A stretch of 64,000 nt of DNA from Microbacteriaceae bacterium VKM Ac-2854 (GTDB lineage Bacteria; Actinomycetota; Actinomycetes; Actinomycetales; Microbacteriaceae), in NCBI GenBank assembly GCA_013205085.1, contig JABMLH010000001.1, positions 62,001-126,000 on the forward strand, written 5' to 3'. Position numbers and translations under genes: made by a program. Within the stretch, counting starts at the first letter, position 1; each line of letters starts with the position of its first letter. Under the pieces are notes generated by a model. The model was not told the DNA's origin. It saw only the letters and a program-made list of their open reading frames with translations, and did no database searches. Shown here one piece after another: positions 1-8,625 of this stretch.

Positions 1-1
1 C

Positions 2-283
2 GTGGTAGCCCGCGACCGCTCGGAGGCGCAGGCGCTCGTCGCGGCGTGCGGCGCCGCATCCGCCGTATTGCTCGCGGTGGCGATCGAGCACGTCAGCGAG
101 GCCACGCCGCTGATCGTCGCCGACCTCGGCATCGACGGCGTCGCGCTGACCGGATCACTGTCGGCGGCCGCGCAGATCGCGGCGGCGGCCCTCGACCTCG
201 GCGCCGAACGGCCCGAGGCGGACACCCTGGCGGAGGCGCTCGGGATCGATGGACGGATCAGCTACGGAGGACGGGCAGCCTGA
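2..283 (+). CDS. C-terminal fragment of an unidentified protein, 5' end outside the window
   Basis: An open frame runs from the window edge to a TGA at 281-283 that overlaps the ATG of the next gene (TGATG), so translational coupling supports it as real. The visible 93 residues are Ala/Leu/Asp-rich, with no membrane segment and no motif I recognise. It precedes three flavin-dependent monooxygenase genes. A flavin reductase or another accessory enzyme would fit there, but the residues do not look like the usual FMN reductase C-terminus. The GTG at position 2 is probably not the true start. The function cannot be named from this fragment. Confidence 0.5.
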   Translation: MVARDRSEAQALVAACGAASAVLLAVAIEHVSEATPLIVADLGIDGVALTGSLSAAAQIAAAALDLGAERPEADTLAEALGIDGRISYGGRAA

Positions 284-1632
284 TGAAGAAGATGCACTTG
301 AGCGTGAACCTCTCGGAGTACGGCCGGCACTCGGGTGCCTGGCGGCATCCCGAGAGCGACCTCACGCAGATCCCGAACGTGGACGCGTATGTGCACGTGA
401 CCCGGGCCGCCGAGCGCGGCCTGTTCGACCAGGCGTTCATCGCCGACACCCCCGTGCACTCGTGGGGCCGCGCGAGCGCGACGACCACCCGCCTGGATCC
501 GCTGGAGCTGGTGTCGGCGCTCGCCGCCTGCACCTCGAACATCGCGATCATCGCCACGCTCTCGACCAGCTACAACGAGCCGTTCGACGTGGCCCGGCGC
601 GGTGCCTCCGCCGCCGCGATCATGGGCGGGCGCCTCGGGATCAACTACGTCGCCTCCTCCGGTGACGCCACGGCGCGCAACTTCGGACGCGCGGAGCAGC
701 TGCCGCACGATGAGCGCTACGAGAGGTCGAACGAGTTCATCGAGGTGGTCACCAAGCTCTGGGCCGCGGCCGGCACGTCGGATCAGCCGCCCGCCCGGGT
801 GGTGCACCACGGCAAGCACTTCGACGTGGATGCGGCGCTCGACGTGGCGCAGCCGCCGGCGGGTCGGCCCGTGATCGTGCAGGCCGGATCCTCGCCGGAG
901 GGCCGCGATCTCGCGGCGCGCTGGGCGGATGCGATCTACGCGGGCGGATCCACGCTGGAGCGCGCGAAGGAGTACTACGACGACATCAAGAAGCGTGCCG
1001 CCGCGTACGGCCGCGACCCCGACAGCGTGAAGGTGCTGCTGGGCATCGCGCCCTTCCTCGGCGCCACGCCGGAGGACGCTGCCGCGCTGCAGAAGCGCCT
1101 CGACGACGACCACGCCGAGGGCGCGGACGTGATCGGGCACCTGAGCGGGCTGCTCGAGTACGACCTCTCGCAGCACGACCCGGACGGCCCGCTGCCGTTC
1201 GACGAGTTGCCCGTGGTCACCTCGGCGAGCGTCAGCCAGGCCACCCTGTTCACCCGGATGGCGCGCGAGGAGAACCTCACCCTGGCCGAGATCGCCTACC
1301 GCTCCTACGTGGGCGGGCTGGCGAACATGCAGTTCGTCGCGACCGGCACCCCGGAGCACGTCGCCGACGTGATGGAGGAGTGGTTCCTCGCGGGCACCTG
1401 CGACGGCTACTCCCTCGTCGCCCCCATCCTGCCGCGGACGATCGACGACTTCGTCGACACCGTGGTGCCCATCCTGCAGCAGCGCGGACTCTTCCGCACC
1501 GAGTACGAAGGAGCCACCATCTTGAGCCATTTCGGCCTGGACAGTATTGATCCCCGCGCCATCGATCCGCGTGCCACCGACCCCCGTGCCATCGACCCCC
1601 GCGCGGACTTCGTGGAAGAGCAGGTCGCCTGA
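283..1632 (+). CDS. NtaA/SnaA/DszA-family FMN-dependent monooxygenase with a repetitive C-terminal tail
   Basis: The 449-residue product belongs to the bacterial luciferase-like (LLM) flavin monooxygenases. These are TIM-barrel enzymes that use reduced FMN and O2 to cleave C-N or C-S bonds, as in nitrilotriacetate or sulfone oxidation. Visible hallmarks are an AWRHPES segment near residue 20, GGRLGINYVASS near 115, the LPHDERY stretch and VQAGSSPEGRD. The ATG at 283 overlaps the upstream stop, and the gene overlaps the next LLM gene by one base. Residues 422-441 are four tandem I/T-DPRA units encoded by 15-bp repeats, beyond the normal family end. The substrate is unknown. Confidence 0.88.
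   Translation: MKKMHLSVNLSEYGRHSGAWRHPESDLTQIPNVDAYVHVTRAAERGLFDQAFIADTPVHSWGRASATTTRLDPLELVSALAACTSNIAIIATLSTSYNEPFDVARRGASAAAIMGGRLGINYVASSGDATARNFGRAEQLPHDERYERSNEFIEVVTKLWAAAGTSDQPPARVVHHGKHFDVDAALDVAQPPAGRPVIVQAGSSPEGRDLAARWADAIYAGGSTLERAKEYYDDIKKRAAAYGRDPDSVKVLLGIAPFLGATPEDAAALQKRLDDDHAEGADVIGHLSGLLEYDLSQHDPDGPLPFDELPVVTSASVSQATLFTRMAREENLTLAEIAYRSYVGGLANMQFVATGTPEHVADVMEEWFLAGTCDGYSLVAPILPRTIDDFVDTVVPILQQRGLFRTEYEGATILSHFGLDSIDPRAIDPRATDPRAIDPRADFVEEQVA
1546..1605 (+). repeat. Four 15-bp in-frame tandem repeats (DPRA tail)
   Basis: Four consecutive 15-base units each encode I/T-D-P-R-A at the C-terminus of the first LLM monooxygenase. Codons vary between units at third positions, so this is not a recent slippage product. 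Confidence 0.9.
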
Positions 1633-2948
1633 TGCCCACGCCGTTCCACCTCGCCTGGTTCACCTCGTTCACCGCGCCCGCCTGGCGCTCCAGCTGGGGC
1701 GGCGACACCGGCACCGAATGGATGACCGGCGAGTACTACGTCTCGATGGCGCGCCAGCTGGAGCGGGCCGGCTTCGACTTCATGATGTTCGAGGACTCGA
1801 CCATGGTCTCGGAGGCCGGCGGCGGCTCGGCGCACATGGACCTCAAGCACAGCCTGCACTCGCCCAAGCTCGACCCGTTCCCGCTGCTGCCGCTGCTGGC
1901 GAAGGCGACCAAGCACATCGGCTTCATCGCGACCGGGTCGACCTCGTTCTACTCGCCGTACATCCTGGCGCGCGTGATGGCGACGATGGACCACCTGACC
2001 GGCGGCCGCGTGGGGTGGAACATCGTCACCTCCTCCGAGGACATCGCGGCGCAGAACTACGGCATGGAGACCCTGCCGCCGCACGACGAGCGCTACGACC
2101 GGGCGGAGGAATTCGTCGAGGTGGTCAAGGCGCTCTGGGACTCGTGGGAGCCCGGCGCGATCGTGCAGGACCGCGAGACCGGCGTCTACGCCGACCACAC
2201 CAAGGTGCATCCGATCCACTACAAGGGCACGTACCACTCTTCACGCGGACCGCTGAACATGCCGGCCGGGCCGCAGGGGCATCCGGTGCTCTGCCAGGCG
2301 GGCGGCTCGCCGAAGGGCCGCGACTTCGCGGCGCAGCACGCCAACGCGATCGTGGCGACGAACCCGAACGTCGCGAAGATGAAGGCTTACCGGGCGGATG
2401 TGCGCGAGCGCGCCGCGAAGTTCGGTCGCGACCCCGACGAGATCAAGGTGCTCTTCCACGCGGCTCCCGTGCTCGGCGAGACCGAGGCCGAGGCGAAGCT
2501 GGTGTGGGAGCGCACCTACGGCATGCACGATCAGCTGCAGATCGAGCAGACGTTGTCGATGATCTCGGCGGTCACCGAGATCGACTTCCTCCAGTTCGAC
2601 CTGGACGCGCCGATGCCGCAGGACCTGACGACCAACGGTCACCAGTCGATCCTGGAGGACTTCATGCGGCGCAACGAGGGCAAGACGCTGCGCGAGGCGC
2701 TGCCCGAGCGCGCGCAGCTGGGCCCGCAGATGGTCGGCACCATCGCCCAGGTCGCGGACCGGATGGAGGAGATCATGGACGAGGTCGGCGGCGACGGCTT
2801 CCTCATCCGCGCCGAGACGGGGCTCACGCACAGCCGCCGCTACATCGACGAGATCGCCTCGGGCCTCGCGCCCGAGCTGCGCCGCCGCGGCCTGATCCGC
2901 AGCTCCTACGACCGCGAGCTGTTCAAGGACAACCTGCTGGCGTACTGA
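1632..2948 (+). CDS. NtaA/SnaA/DszA-family FMN-dependent monooxygenase
   Basis: A 438-residue LLM flavin monooxygenase, closer to the third LLM gene at 5596 than to the one just upstream. Both start with PFHLAWF and end with DNLL. Family features include the FEDS stretch near residue 55, GGRVGWNIVTSSED near 125, the LPPHDERYDRAEEF block and CQAGGSPKGRDFAA. It probably uses FMNH2 from a separate reductase to oxidise a sulfur- or nitrogen-containing substrate. The start overlaps the preceding stop by one base, so the two are co-translated. It is the last gene of the + strand run; a large palindrome follows at once. The substrate cannot be assigned. Confidence 0.88.
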   Translation: MPTPFHLAWFTSFTAPAWRSSWGGDTGTEWMTGEYYVSMARQLERAGFDFMMFEDSTMVSEAGGGSAHMDLKHSLHSPKLDPFPLLPLLAKATKHIGFIATGSTSFYSPYILARVMATMDHLTGGRVGWNIVTSSEDIAAQNYGMETLPPHDERYDRAEEFVEVVKALWDSWEPGAIVQDRETGVYADHTKVHPIHYKGTYHSSRGPLNMPAGPQGHPVLCQAGGSPKGRDFAAQHANAIVATNPNVAKMKAYRADVRERAAKFGRDPDEIKVLFHAAPVLGETEAEAKLVWERTYGMHDQLQIEQTLSMISAVTEIDFLQFDLDAPMPQDLTTNGHQSILEDFMRRNEGKTLREALPERAQLGPQMVGTIAQVADRMEEIMDEVGGDGFLIRAETGLTHSRRYIDEIASGLAPELRRRGLIRSSYDRELFKDNLLAY

Positions 2949-2964
2949 CGCGGGCTGCTGCGTG

Positions 2965-3100
2965 GCCCGCATGTACACGATCGCGGGTGAGATCGACGGG
3001 CACCCCGTCGCGAGCAGCTGAGATCCGCGGATTTCCGCGGCGGTCGCCCCTCGGATCCGGGGTGGCTCCTCGTCTCGCCCGTCATCTTGTACATGCGGGC
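2965..3100. repeat. Large imperfect palindrome, core-sharing family, copy 1
   Basis: Arms at 2965-2992 and 3073-3100 pair at about 24 of 28 positions (GCCCGCATGTACA against its complement). Pairing continues inward (ggcACCCCG with CGGGGTggc). The centre holds AGATCCGCGGATTTCCGCGG at 3021-3040, the core shared with the elements at 20546, 33781 and 40302. It lies between convergent genes, where a bidirectional terminator would fit. Confidence 0.75.
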
Positions 3101-3198
3101 CCGTCATCGGTCGCGGTCGGCGCGTCGACCGAGCCGGTCCGGTTCATTTCCTCAGGCTCAGGTCACGGCGGCAGGCTCCTCGGCGGGAGACGTGCCGG

Positions 3199-4365
3199 TC
3201 AGCCGGCCTGCACGAAGGCGGCTTCGGGGTCGTCGATCCAGGTGCCGAAGACGTGCCCTTCCGGGAGCGGCGCGATCGCGGGCGCCGTCGAGGTCATCGC
3301 GTAGGGCTGGTTCGCGGCCGCCGACTCGTCGATCCCGAGCAGCGCCTCCAGCACGTGGAAGGCGAGTTCCTTGTTCGCTCGCGGTCGCCGGCCGGTGCGG
3401 ATCGCCCAGGCCATCTCTGCGACTCCGGCGCCGCGGGTGTCCTCGGTCATCCCGAACGTGGACGGCACCACGATCGGCGTCTCGTGCCCCTGCCGCTGCA
3501 GCGTCACGTCGCCGCCGAAGTCGTCGGGGTTCGCGAGCGTGAGGATGCCCGCGGTGCCCATCAGCTCGAAGCGGGGACGCTGGTGGATCAGCGAATCGGA
3601 GTTGAAGTTCAGCGTCCCCAGCGCACCGGACTCGAACTCCACGACCCCCGCGGTCACCGTCCTCGCCGTCACGGTGTACTCGTCGCCGAAGTTCGCGCGG
3701 GAGGGCAGATAGTGGAGCCGGACCGGATCGTTCGTCCTGCTGTATCCGAAGACGGAGCGGATCGGGCCGAGCATGTAGACCAGGGCGGTCAGGTGGTAGA
3801 CGGCCACGTCGATCCCGATGCCGCCGACGCCCTGCGTGACGAAGGGCAGGAACTCACCCATGACCCGGAAATTGCGCGTGAGCGAGGAGTGCGTCGATGT
3901 CACCGTGCCCAGCATCCCGCGGTCCACCAGCTGCCGCGCGTTCTGGATCGAGCTGCCCAGGAACGTGTCGGGCGAGGAGCACAGTTCCAGGCCGTTGGCA
4001 TCGGCCAGCTGCACCAGTTCGCGAGCTTCCGCAAGAGTTCCGGCGAGCACCTTCTCGGTGTAGACGTGCTTGCCCGCCTCCAGCGCGCGCCGGATGATGT
4101 CGAAGTGCGCCTCCGGAGGGGTGAGGTTCACCACGATATCGATGTCGGGATCGGCGAGCAGGTCGTCGATGGTCTTCGCCTCGATGCCGTAGCGCTCGGC
4201 GGTCTCCTGCGCGCGTTCGAAGCGTCGCGACGCGCACGCGACGACGTTCAGGATGCCGAATCGCTCGGCCATCGTGCGGATGAAGATGTCGGCGATCATC
4301 CCGACGCCGATGACCCCGACGTTCATGGGTTGCGGGCGTGGGATGCGGTGATCGTGGGCGTTCAT
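3199..4365 (-). CDS. Gfo/Idh/MocA-family NAD(P)-dependent oxidoreductase
   Basis: The 388-residue product starts its Rossmann fold at residue 14 (NVGVIGVGMIADIF), followed by the GFO_IDH_MocA C-terminal alpha/beta domain. Family members oxidise or epimerise sugars, inositols or related polyols. The usual EKP cofactor/catalytic motif reads TEKVLAG here, with Val replacing Pro. The start at 4365 has an AGGACAG ribosome site; a second in-frame ATG lies at 4326. It is transcribed against the monooxygenases, and the beta-propeller gene starting at 5281 ends 46 bp upstream, so the two may form a small minus-strand operon. The substrate is unknown. Confidence 0.85.
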   Translation of the reverse strand: MNAHDHRIPRPQPMNVGVIGVGMIADIFIRTMAERFGILNVVACASRRFERAQETAERYGIEAKTIDDLLADPDIDIVVNLTPPEAHFDIIRRALEAGKHVYTEKVLAGTLAEARELVQLADANGLELCSSPDTFLGSSIQNARQLVDRGMLGTVTSTHSSLTRNFRVMGEFLPFVTQGVGGIGIDVAVYHLTALVYMLGPIRSVFGYSRTNDPVRLHYLPSRANFGDEYTVTARTVTAGVVEFESGALGTLNFNSDSLIHQRPRFELMGTAGILTLANPDDFGGDVTLQRQGHETPIVVPSTFGMTEDTRGAGVAEMAWAIRTGRRPRANKELAFHVLEALLGIDESAAANQPYAMTSTAPAIAPLPEGHVFGTWIDDPEAAFVQAG

Positions 4366-4411
4366 GCTGCTGTCCTGTTCTGAGTGCGCGATGGCTGAGT
4401 GCGCGATGGGG

Positions 4412-5281
4412 TCAGTGCGCGATGGGGTAGTCGACGAAGGCGAATCGGCTGCTGTCGGGCGACCAGCTGTTCACGTTGATCGTGCCCTGGCCGCCGAAGA
4501 GCGGGTGGCGCTGCACGGAGAAGGTCCAGTCGTCGGTGGCGACGACGTGGACGACGACGTCGAGGTCGGCCGGGTGCCCCTGGGTGCCGGGCGGGAACGA
4601 GATGTAGCTGGCCCAGCGTCCGTCGGGCGAGGTGTGCGGGAACCAGTCGACGGTGTCGCTCTGGACGAGTCGTTCGGGTGAGCCGCCGCCGTCCGCGATG
4701 CGGGCGAGCTGCGCGTGGCCGGGCGCCTCGGTGAACGACTCGGTGTTGTAGAGCAGCCACGCGCCGTCGGGGCTCCACTCGGGCCCGTCGATGTGGCCCT
4801 CGCCGGTGTCGACGTGCTCGGGCTCGCCGCCGGACGCGGGCAGCACCATCAGCCGACCCGCGTCGGTGAAGTCACCGAGGTCGACGTAGGCGAGGCGCTG
4901 ACCGTCGGGCGAGACGCCGTGCAGGAAGTGCCAGCGACCGTCGTCGGGAGTGACCCGGGTCACGGCGCCGCCGGTGAGGGCGCCGCGGTAGATGTGGCCG
5001 TCGTTGGCCGAGAGGAAGATGTGCTCGCCGTCGGGATCGAGCACGTGGTCGTTGTTGATCGGCGGCAGGCCGTCGAACTCCACGCGGACCGGCGTCGGAT
5101 CGGTGAGATCGACCCGCCACAGCCCGCCGTCGCCGTTCACGTACAGGCTCGCGCCATCGGCCGACCAGTTCGGCGCCTCGAACAGCACCTCGCCGGACTC
5201 GAACAACACGGTCACCGTCGCGTCGGCCGGCCCGGCCAGCAGGATCCGGGACGACTGCCCGGGAGAAAGTGTGCGAAACAT
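4412..5281 (-). CDS. TolB-like (PD40) beta-propeller protein
   Basis: The 289-residue protein is made of repeated WSPDG / VSPDGQRLAY / TSPDGRWASY / WSPDSSRFAF units, the PD40 blades found in TolB-type propellers and dipeptidyl-peptidase N-domains. No signal peptide, transmembrane helix or peptidase triad is visible, so it is probably a cytoplasmic propeller binding a ligand or acting as a lyase-like enzyme. It is upstream of the Gfo/Idh dehydrogenase on the same strand. A TAAGTT box six bases before the ATG suggests leaderless transcription. The PD40 assignment is secure; the function is not. Confidence 0.75.
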   Translation of the reverse strand: MFRTLSPGQSSRILLAGPADATVTVLFESGEVLFEAPNWSADGASLYVNGDGGLWRVDLTDPTPVRVEFDGLPPINNDHVLDPDGEHIFLSANDGHIYRGALTGGAVTRVTPDDGRWHFLHGVSPDGQRLAYVDLGDFTDAGRLMVLPASGGEPEHVDTGEGHIDGPEWSPDGAWLLYNTESFTEAPGHAQLARIADGGGSPERLVQSDTVDWFPHTSPDGRWASYISFPPGTQGHPADLDVVVHVVATDDWTFSVQRHPLFGGQGTINVNSWSPDSSRFAFVDYPIAH

Positions 5282-5595
5282 GGCTGAAACTTAGCACGTG
5301 CCATAACGAAACGCACCCGGCTCGGTCACCATTCATCGCCCGGCCATCGGCAAATGGGTTCCCGCCCCCGGCGATCCGACGCGCGACGCGCCGACGGAAC
5401 CCCGATCGGTTGGCGTCGGCGCGCAGATCGTGCGGCGATCCGGAGCGATCTTGCGCACCGAATTGCCGCTGACCAGGCCAAACGTGGCTGGCCGCCTGGC
5501 GTAATCGCCTCTTCACTCCGAGCGACCGGCGGCGTAACACGGGCTGCCTAGCGTTATCGACGTCCCCGCTACGCGCACCCCGCAAGGAGAACGAG
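5282..5595. other. 314-bp divergent intergenic region
   Basis: This region separates the beta-propeller gene (minus) from the third monooxygenase (plus). It contains three related 10-mers, GGCGTAATCG (5498), GGCGTAACAC (5531) and AGCGTTATCG (5550), which could be regulator half-sites or promoter parts, and the ribosome site AAGGAGAA just before 5596. No gene is visible in it. Confidence 0.4.
5288..5293 (-). promoter_or_regulatory. Candidate -10 box of a leaderless transcript
   Basis: On the minus strand TAAGTT lies six bases before the ATG at 5281, with no Shine-Dalgarno sequence between. The same geometry occurs before about ten genes in this window. Confidence 0.4.
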
Positions 5596-6897
5596 ATGTC
5601 AGCGAAACCCTTCCACCTCGCCTGGTTCGGCGCCGGTGGTTTCGGCGTGAAGTCCTGGAACCGCACCTGGTCGGGTCGCGGCGGCCTCGACTGGGCCAGC
5701 CCCCAGCTCTGGGTCGACACCGCCCAGGCGCTGGAGCGGGCGCGCTTCGACTACATCATCATCGAAGACTCCAACTACGTGCCCGACGCGTACGGCGGCA
5801 ATTCCAAGGCCTACCTCTCCAGCGCCACGGCCACTCCCAAGATGGACCCGACCGTGCTCGCGCCGATCATGTCGCACCTCACCAGCCACATCGGCGTGGT
5901 GCCCACCCTCTCGATCACCGAGTACCACCCGTACATGCTGGCGCGGAAGATCAACACGCTCGATCACATGTCGCAGGGCCGCACGGGCTGGAACGTGGTC
6001 ACCTCCTCCAGCCACCGCGGCGCGCAGAACTACGGCAAGGATCTGCTCGAGGAGCACGACCTGCGCTACGACATGGCCGACGAGTTCTTCGACCTGGCCT
6101 GCGCGCTCTGGGAGTCGTGGGACGAGGACGCGGTCACGGTCGACGAGGAGAACGGCGTCTGGGCCGACTTCGAGAAGGTGCACACGCTCGACTTCGAGGG
6201 CCGCTTCTACCGCTCGCGCGGTCCGCTGAACGCGCCGCGCTCGCCGCAGGGCCGCCCCGTGTTCACCCAGGCCGGCGGCTCCCCGCGCGGCAAGCGCTTC
6301 GCCGCCCGCACCGCCAACTCCGTGATCTCGGGCGTCGAGGGCGGGCCGGAGGCGATGAAGAAGTTCCGCGACGACATCCGCCAGGAGGCGATCCGCGTCG
6401 GCCGCAATCCCGACGACGTCAAGGTGCTCTTTATGGTCTCGCCGGTGCTCGGCGAGACGGACGCGGAGGCGCAGCAGAAGGCCGAGCGCCAGAAGGCGTT
6501 CGCCGAGGCGCACCCCGAGCTCGGCCTGCTGCACCTGTCGCGGCACTCCGGCATCGACTTCTCGCAGTTCCCGATCGACGAGCCGATCCCGGCGACCGCG
6601 AAGACCAACGGGCACCAGCAGATGCTGGCCCAGGCGATCGGCAAGACCCCGCGCGAGTTCCTGCTCAAGGGCACCGGCGCGCTCGAACTGGTCGGCACGC
6701 CGGCCACCGTCGCGGCTCAGATGGACGAGGTGATGCAGGAGGTCGGCGGCGACGGCTTCCTGATCGCCAACTTCGACCTGAACCGCCGCTACGTCAGCGA
6801 GATCGCGGACGGCCTGGTGCCGGCTCTGCAGCGGCGCGGGCTGACCCGCACCGAGTACTCGTTCGACACCTTCCGCGACAACCTGCTCGAATTCTAG
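5596..6897 (+). CDS. NtaA/SnaA/DszA-family FMN-dependent monooxygenase
   Basis: A 433-residue LLM flavin monooxygenase, a clear paralogue of the gene at 1632 (shared KPFHLAWF start, QGRTGWNVVTSSS, TQAGGSPRGKRFAA, MQEVGGDGFLI, RDNLLEF end). The AAGGAGAA ribosome site fixes the start. It is the first gene of a run of seven plus-strand genes that continues directly into a peptide-type ABC importer. This arrangement fits an enzyme acting on what that importer brings in. Members of the family need a separate flavin reductase, and none is visible in the window. The chemistry (C-S or C-N cleavage) is inferred from the family only. Confidence 0.9.
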   Translation: MSAKPFHLAWFGAGGFGVKSWNRTWSGRGGLDWASPQLWVDTAQALERARFDYIIIEDSNYVPDAYGGNSKAYLSSATATPKMDPTVLAPIMSHLTSHIGVVPTLSITEYHPYMLARKINTLDHMSQGRTGWNVVTSSSHRGAQNYGKDLLEEHDLRYDMADEFFDLACALWESWDEDAVTVDEENGVWADFEKVHTLDFEGRFYRSRGPLNAPRSPQGRPVFTQAGGSPRGKRFAARTANSVISGVEGGPEAMKKFRDDIRQEAIRVGRNPDDVKVLFMVSPVLGETDAEAQQKAERQKAFAEAHPELGLLHLSRHSGIDFSQFPIDEPIPATAKTNGHQQMLAQAIGKTPREFLLKGTGALELVGTPATVAAQMDEVMQEVGGDGFLIANFDLNRRYVSEIADGLVPALQRRGLTRTEYSFDTFRDNLLEF

Positions 6898-6910
6898 GAA
6901 CGAGGCAGCT

Positions 6911-7777
6911 GTGAGCACCGATCCCCTTCTCACGATCGAGGGCGCCGAGGTCAGTTACGGCAGCGGCCCCGGCCGGCACGTCGCCGTCGAGGACGCGGCC
7001 TTCACCCTGGAGCGCGGCGAGCACGTCGCGATCGTCGGCGAGTCCGGCTCCGGCAAGACCACCCTCGCGCTCGCCGTGGCCGGCCTGCTGACCGCGCCGA
7101 CCGTCGAGCGCCGATTCGGCACGTTCCGCTTCGACGACCGCGACGTGGTGCGCGGCAAGATCCACACCGTGCCGCACCGCACGCCGGGCATGTCGATGGT
7201 GTTCCAGGACGCGATGACCTCGCTCGACCCGGTCGCCACCATCGGCAGCCAGTTCGCGGATGTGCTCCGCGGCGTCGGCGCTCTGAGCCGCCGACAGGCG
7301 AAGGCCCGCGCCGCCGAGTGGCTGCACCGGGTCGGCCTCAGCGACACCGAGCGCATCCTGAAGCTGCGCCCGTACGAGCTCTCGGGCGGCATGCGTCAGC
7401 GGGTGATGATCGCGCTGGCGATCTGCAGCGAGCCCAAGCTGCTGATCGCGGACGAGCCGACCTCGGCGCTGGACGCCTCCGTCAGCCGCGACGTGATGGA
7501 CCTGCTGGCCGACATGACCCAACGCACCGGCGCGAGTCTGCTGATCGTCAGCCACGACATCGAGCTGTGCCGGATGTACGTCGACCGCGTGATCGTGATG
7601 TACCACGGCCGCATCGTCGACATCTGCCGCGCCGACCGGATCGAGGAGGATGCGACGCATCCGTACACCCGCGCGCTGACCGCGTGCGTGCCGACCCTCG
7701 CCTCCGCCCGGCTGCACCGGCTGCCGACGCTCGACGATCAGGTGCGCTTCGATCGCGATGAGGCGGTGTCGGCGTGA
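6911..7777 (+). CDS. ABC transporter ATPase, dipeptide/oligopeptide/nickel type (DppD-like)
   Basis: The 288-residue nucleotide-binding subunit has Walker A GESGSGKTT at 43-51, signature LSGGMRQR, Walker B LLIADEPTSALD and a downstream switch His in IVSHDIE. The C-terminal extension THPYTRALTACVPTL is typical of peptide/nickel importer ATPases. The start is GTG, 13 bases after the monooxygenase stop. Its stop overlaps the GTG of the second ATPase. With that partner, two permeases and the lipoprotein at 12209 it should energise import across the cytoplasmic membrane. The cargo is unknown but is likely to be a substrate of the monooxygenases. Confidence 0.92.
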   Translation: MSTDPLLTIEGAEVSYGSGPGRHVAVEDAAFTLERGEHVAIVGESGSGKTTLALAVAGLLTAPTVERRFGTFRFDDRDVVRGKIHTVPHRTPGMSMVFQDAMTSLDPVATIGSQFADVLRGVGALSRRQAKARAAEWLHRVGLSDTERILKLRPYELSGGMRQRVMIALAICSEPKLLIADEPTSALDASVSRDVMDLLADMTQRTGASLLIVSHDIELCRMYVDRVIVMYHGRIVDICRADRIEEDATHPYTRALTACVPTLASARLHRLPTLDDQVRFDRDEAVSA

Positions 7778-8625
7778 GCGCCGTCCGAGAGCTGGTCTCG
7801 TTGCGTGCCGAGGGGCTGACCAAGAGCTTCGGCAAGGGTGCGAACCGGCACGTAGCCGTGCAGCCGCTCGATCTCGAGATCACCTCCCGCACCTCGCTCG
7901 GCATCGTCGGCGAATCGGGCTCCGGCAAGTCGACGCTCTCGCGGCTGCTGGTCGGCCTCGAACGCCCGACGGCCGGCGAGGTCACGCTGAACGGACGCTC
8001 CGTGCAGCAGCTGCTGCGCAGCGCATCCGGCGCCCGCGAACTGCGCCGCACGGTGCAGTACGTGGCGCAGGACACCTTCTCCTCCTTCGATCCGCGCCGG
8101 ACGCTGCGGGATGCGGTGGCCACGCCGCTGCGGGTGCTGCGCGGTGTGCGCGGGGCCGAGGCGGAGGCCGAGATCCGCGAGGTGCTGGAGCTGCTCAAGC
8201 TCGACGCCGCGCAGCTGGACCGCTACCCGAGCCAGCTCTCGGGCGGCCAGCGCCAGCGCTTCTCGCTGGCCCGCTCGCTGGTGGTGCGCCCCCGCGTGCT
8301 GCTGTGCGACGAGGTCGTCTCGGCGTTGGACGTCTCGGTGCAGGGCGCCGTACTGAACATGATCCGCGACTACTGCGAGACATACCAGGTGGGCCTGGGC
8401 TTCGTCTCGCACGGGCTGCCGGCGACCGCCTTCGTGGCCGACTCCCTGCTGGTGATGCGGCACGGCGCCGTGGTGGAGCACGGCCCGACCGAGCAGCTGC
8501 TCGATCACCCCGAGCATCCGTACACGGTCGCGCTGCTGGATGCGTACACTCGCGCCCCACGGCACCTGGTTCCGGTGGAGCCGATCGAGCCCGAGTTGAC
8601 GCCCGCCTCCGGTAGCGCCGCGTGA
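7774..8625 (+). CDS. ABC transporter ATPase, dipeptide/oligopeptide/nickel type (DppF-like)
   Basis: The second ATPase (283 residues) has Walker A GESGSGKST at 46-54 and signature LSGGQRQRFSLARSL. The Walker B region reads VLLCDEVVSALD, with Val in place of the usual Pro after the catalytic Glu. The C-terminal HPEHPYTVALLDA fits the OppF/DppF type. The GTG start overlaps the preceding stop by four bases. The stop overlaps a GTG or ATG of the following MFS gene, so the whole run is translationally coupled. It should form a heterodimer with the product of the gene at 6911. Confidence 0.92.
   Translation: MSAVRELVSLRAEGLTKSFGKGANRHVAVQPLDLEITSRTSLGIVGESGSGKSTLSRLLVGLERPTAGEVTLNGRSVQQLLRSASGARELRRTVQYVAQDTFSSFDPRRTLRDAVATPLRVLRGVRGAEAEAEIREVLELLKLDAAQLDRYPSQLSGGQRQRFSLARSLVVRPRVLLCDEVVSALDVSVQGAVLNMIRDYCETYQVGLGFVSHGLPATAFVADSLLVMRHGAVVEHGPTEQLLDHPEHPYTVALLDAYTRAPRHLVPVEPIEPELTPASGSAA

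Noticed and set aside
3087-3542. 151-codon frame on the plus strand
   Set aside because: It is an Arg/Ser/Pro-rich shadow of the Gfo/Idh gene and the palindrome, without a ribosome site.
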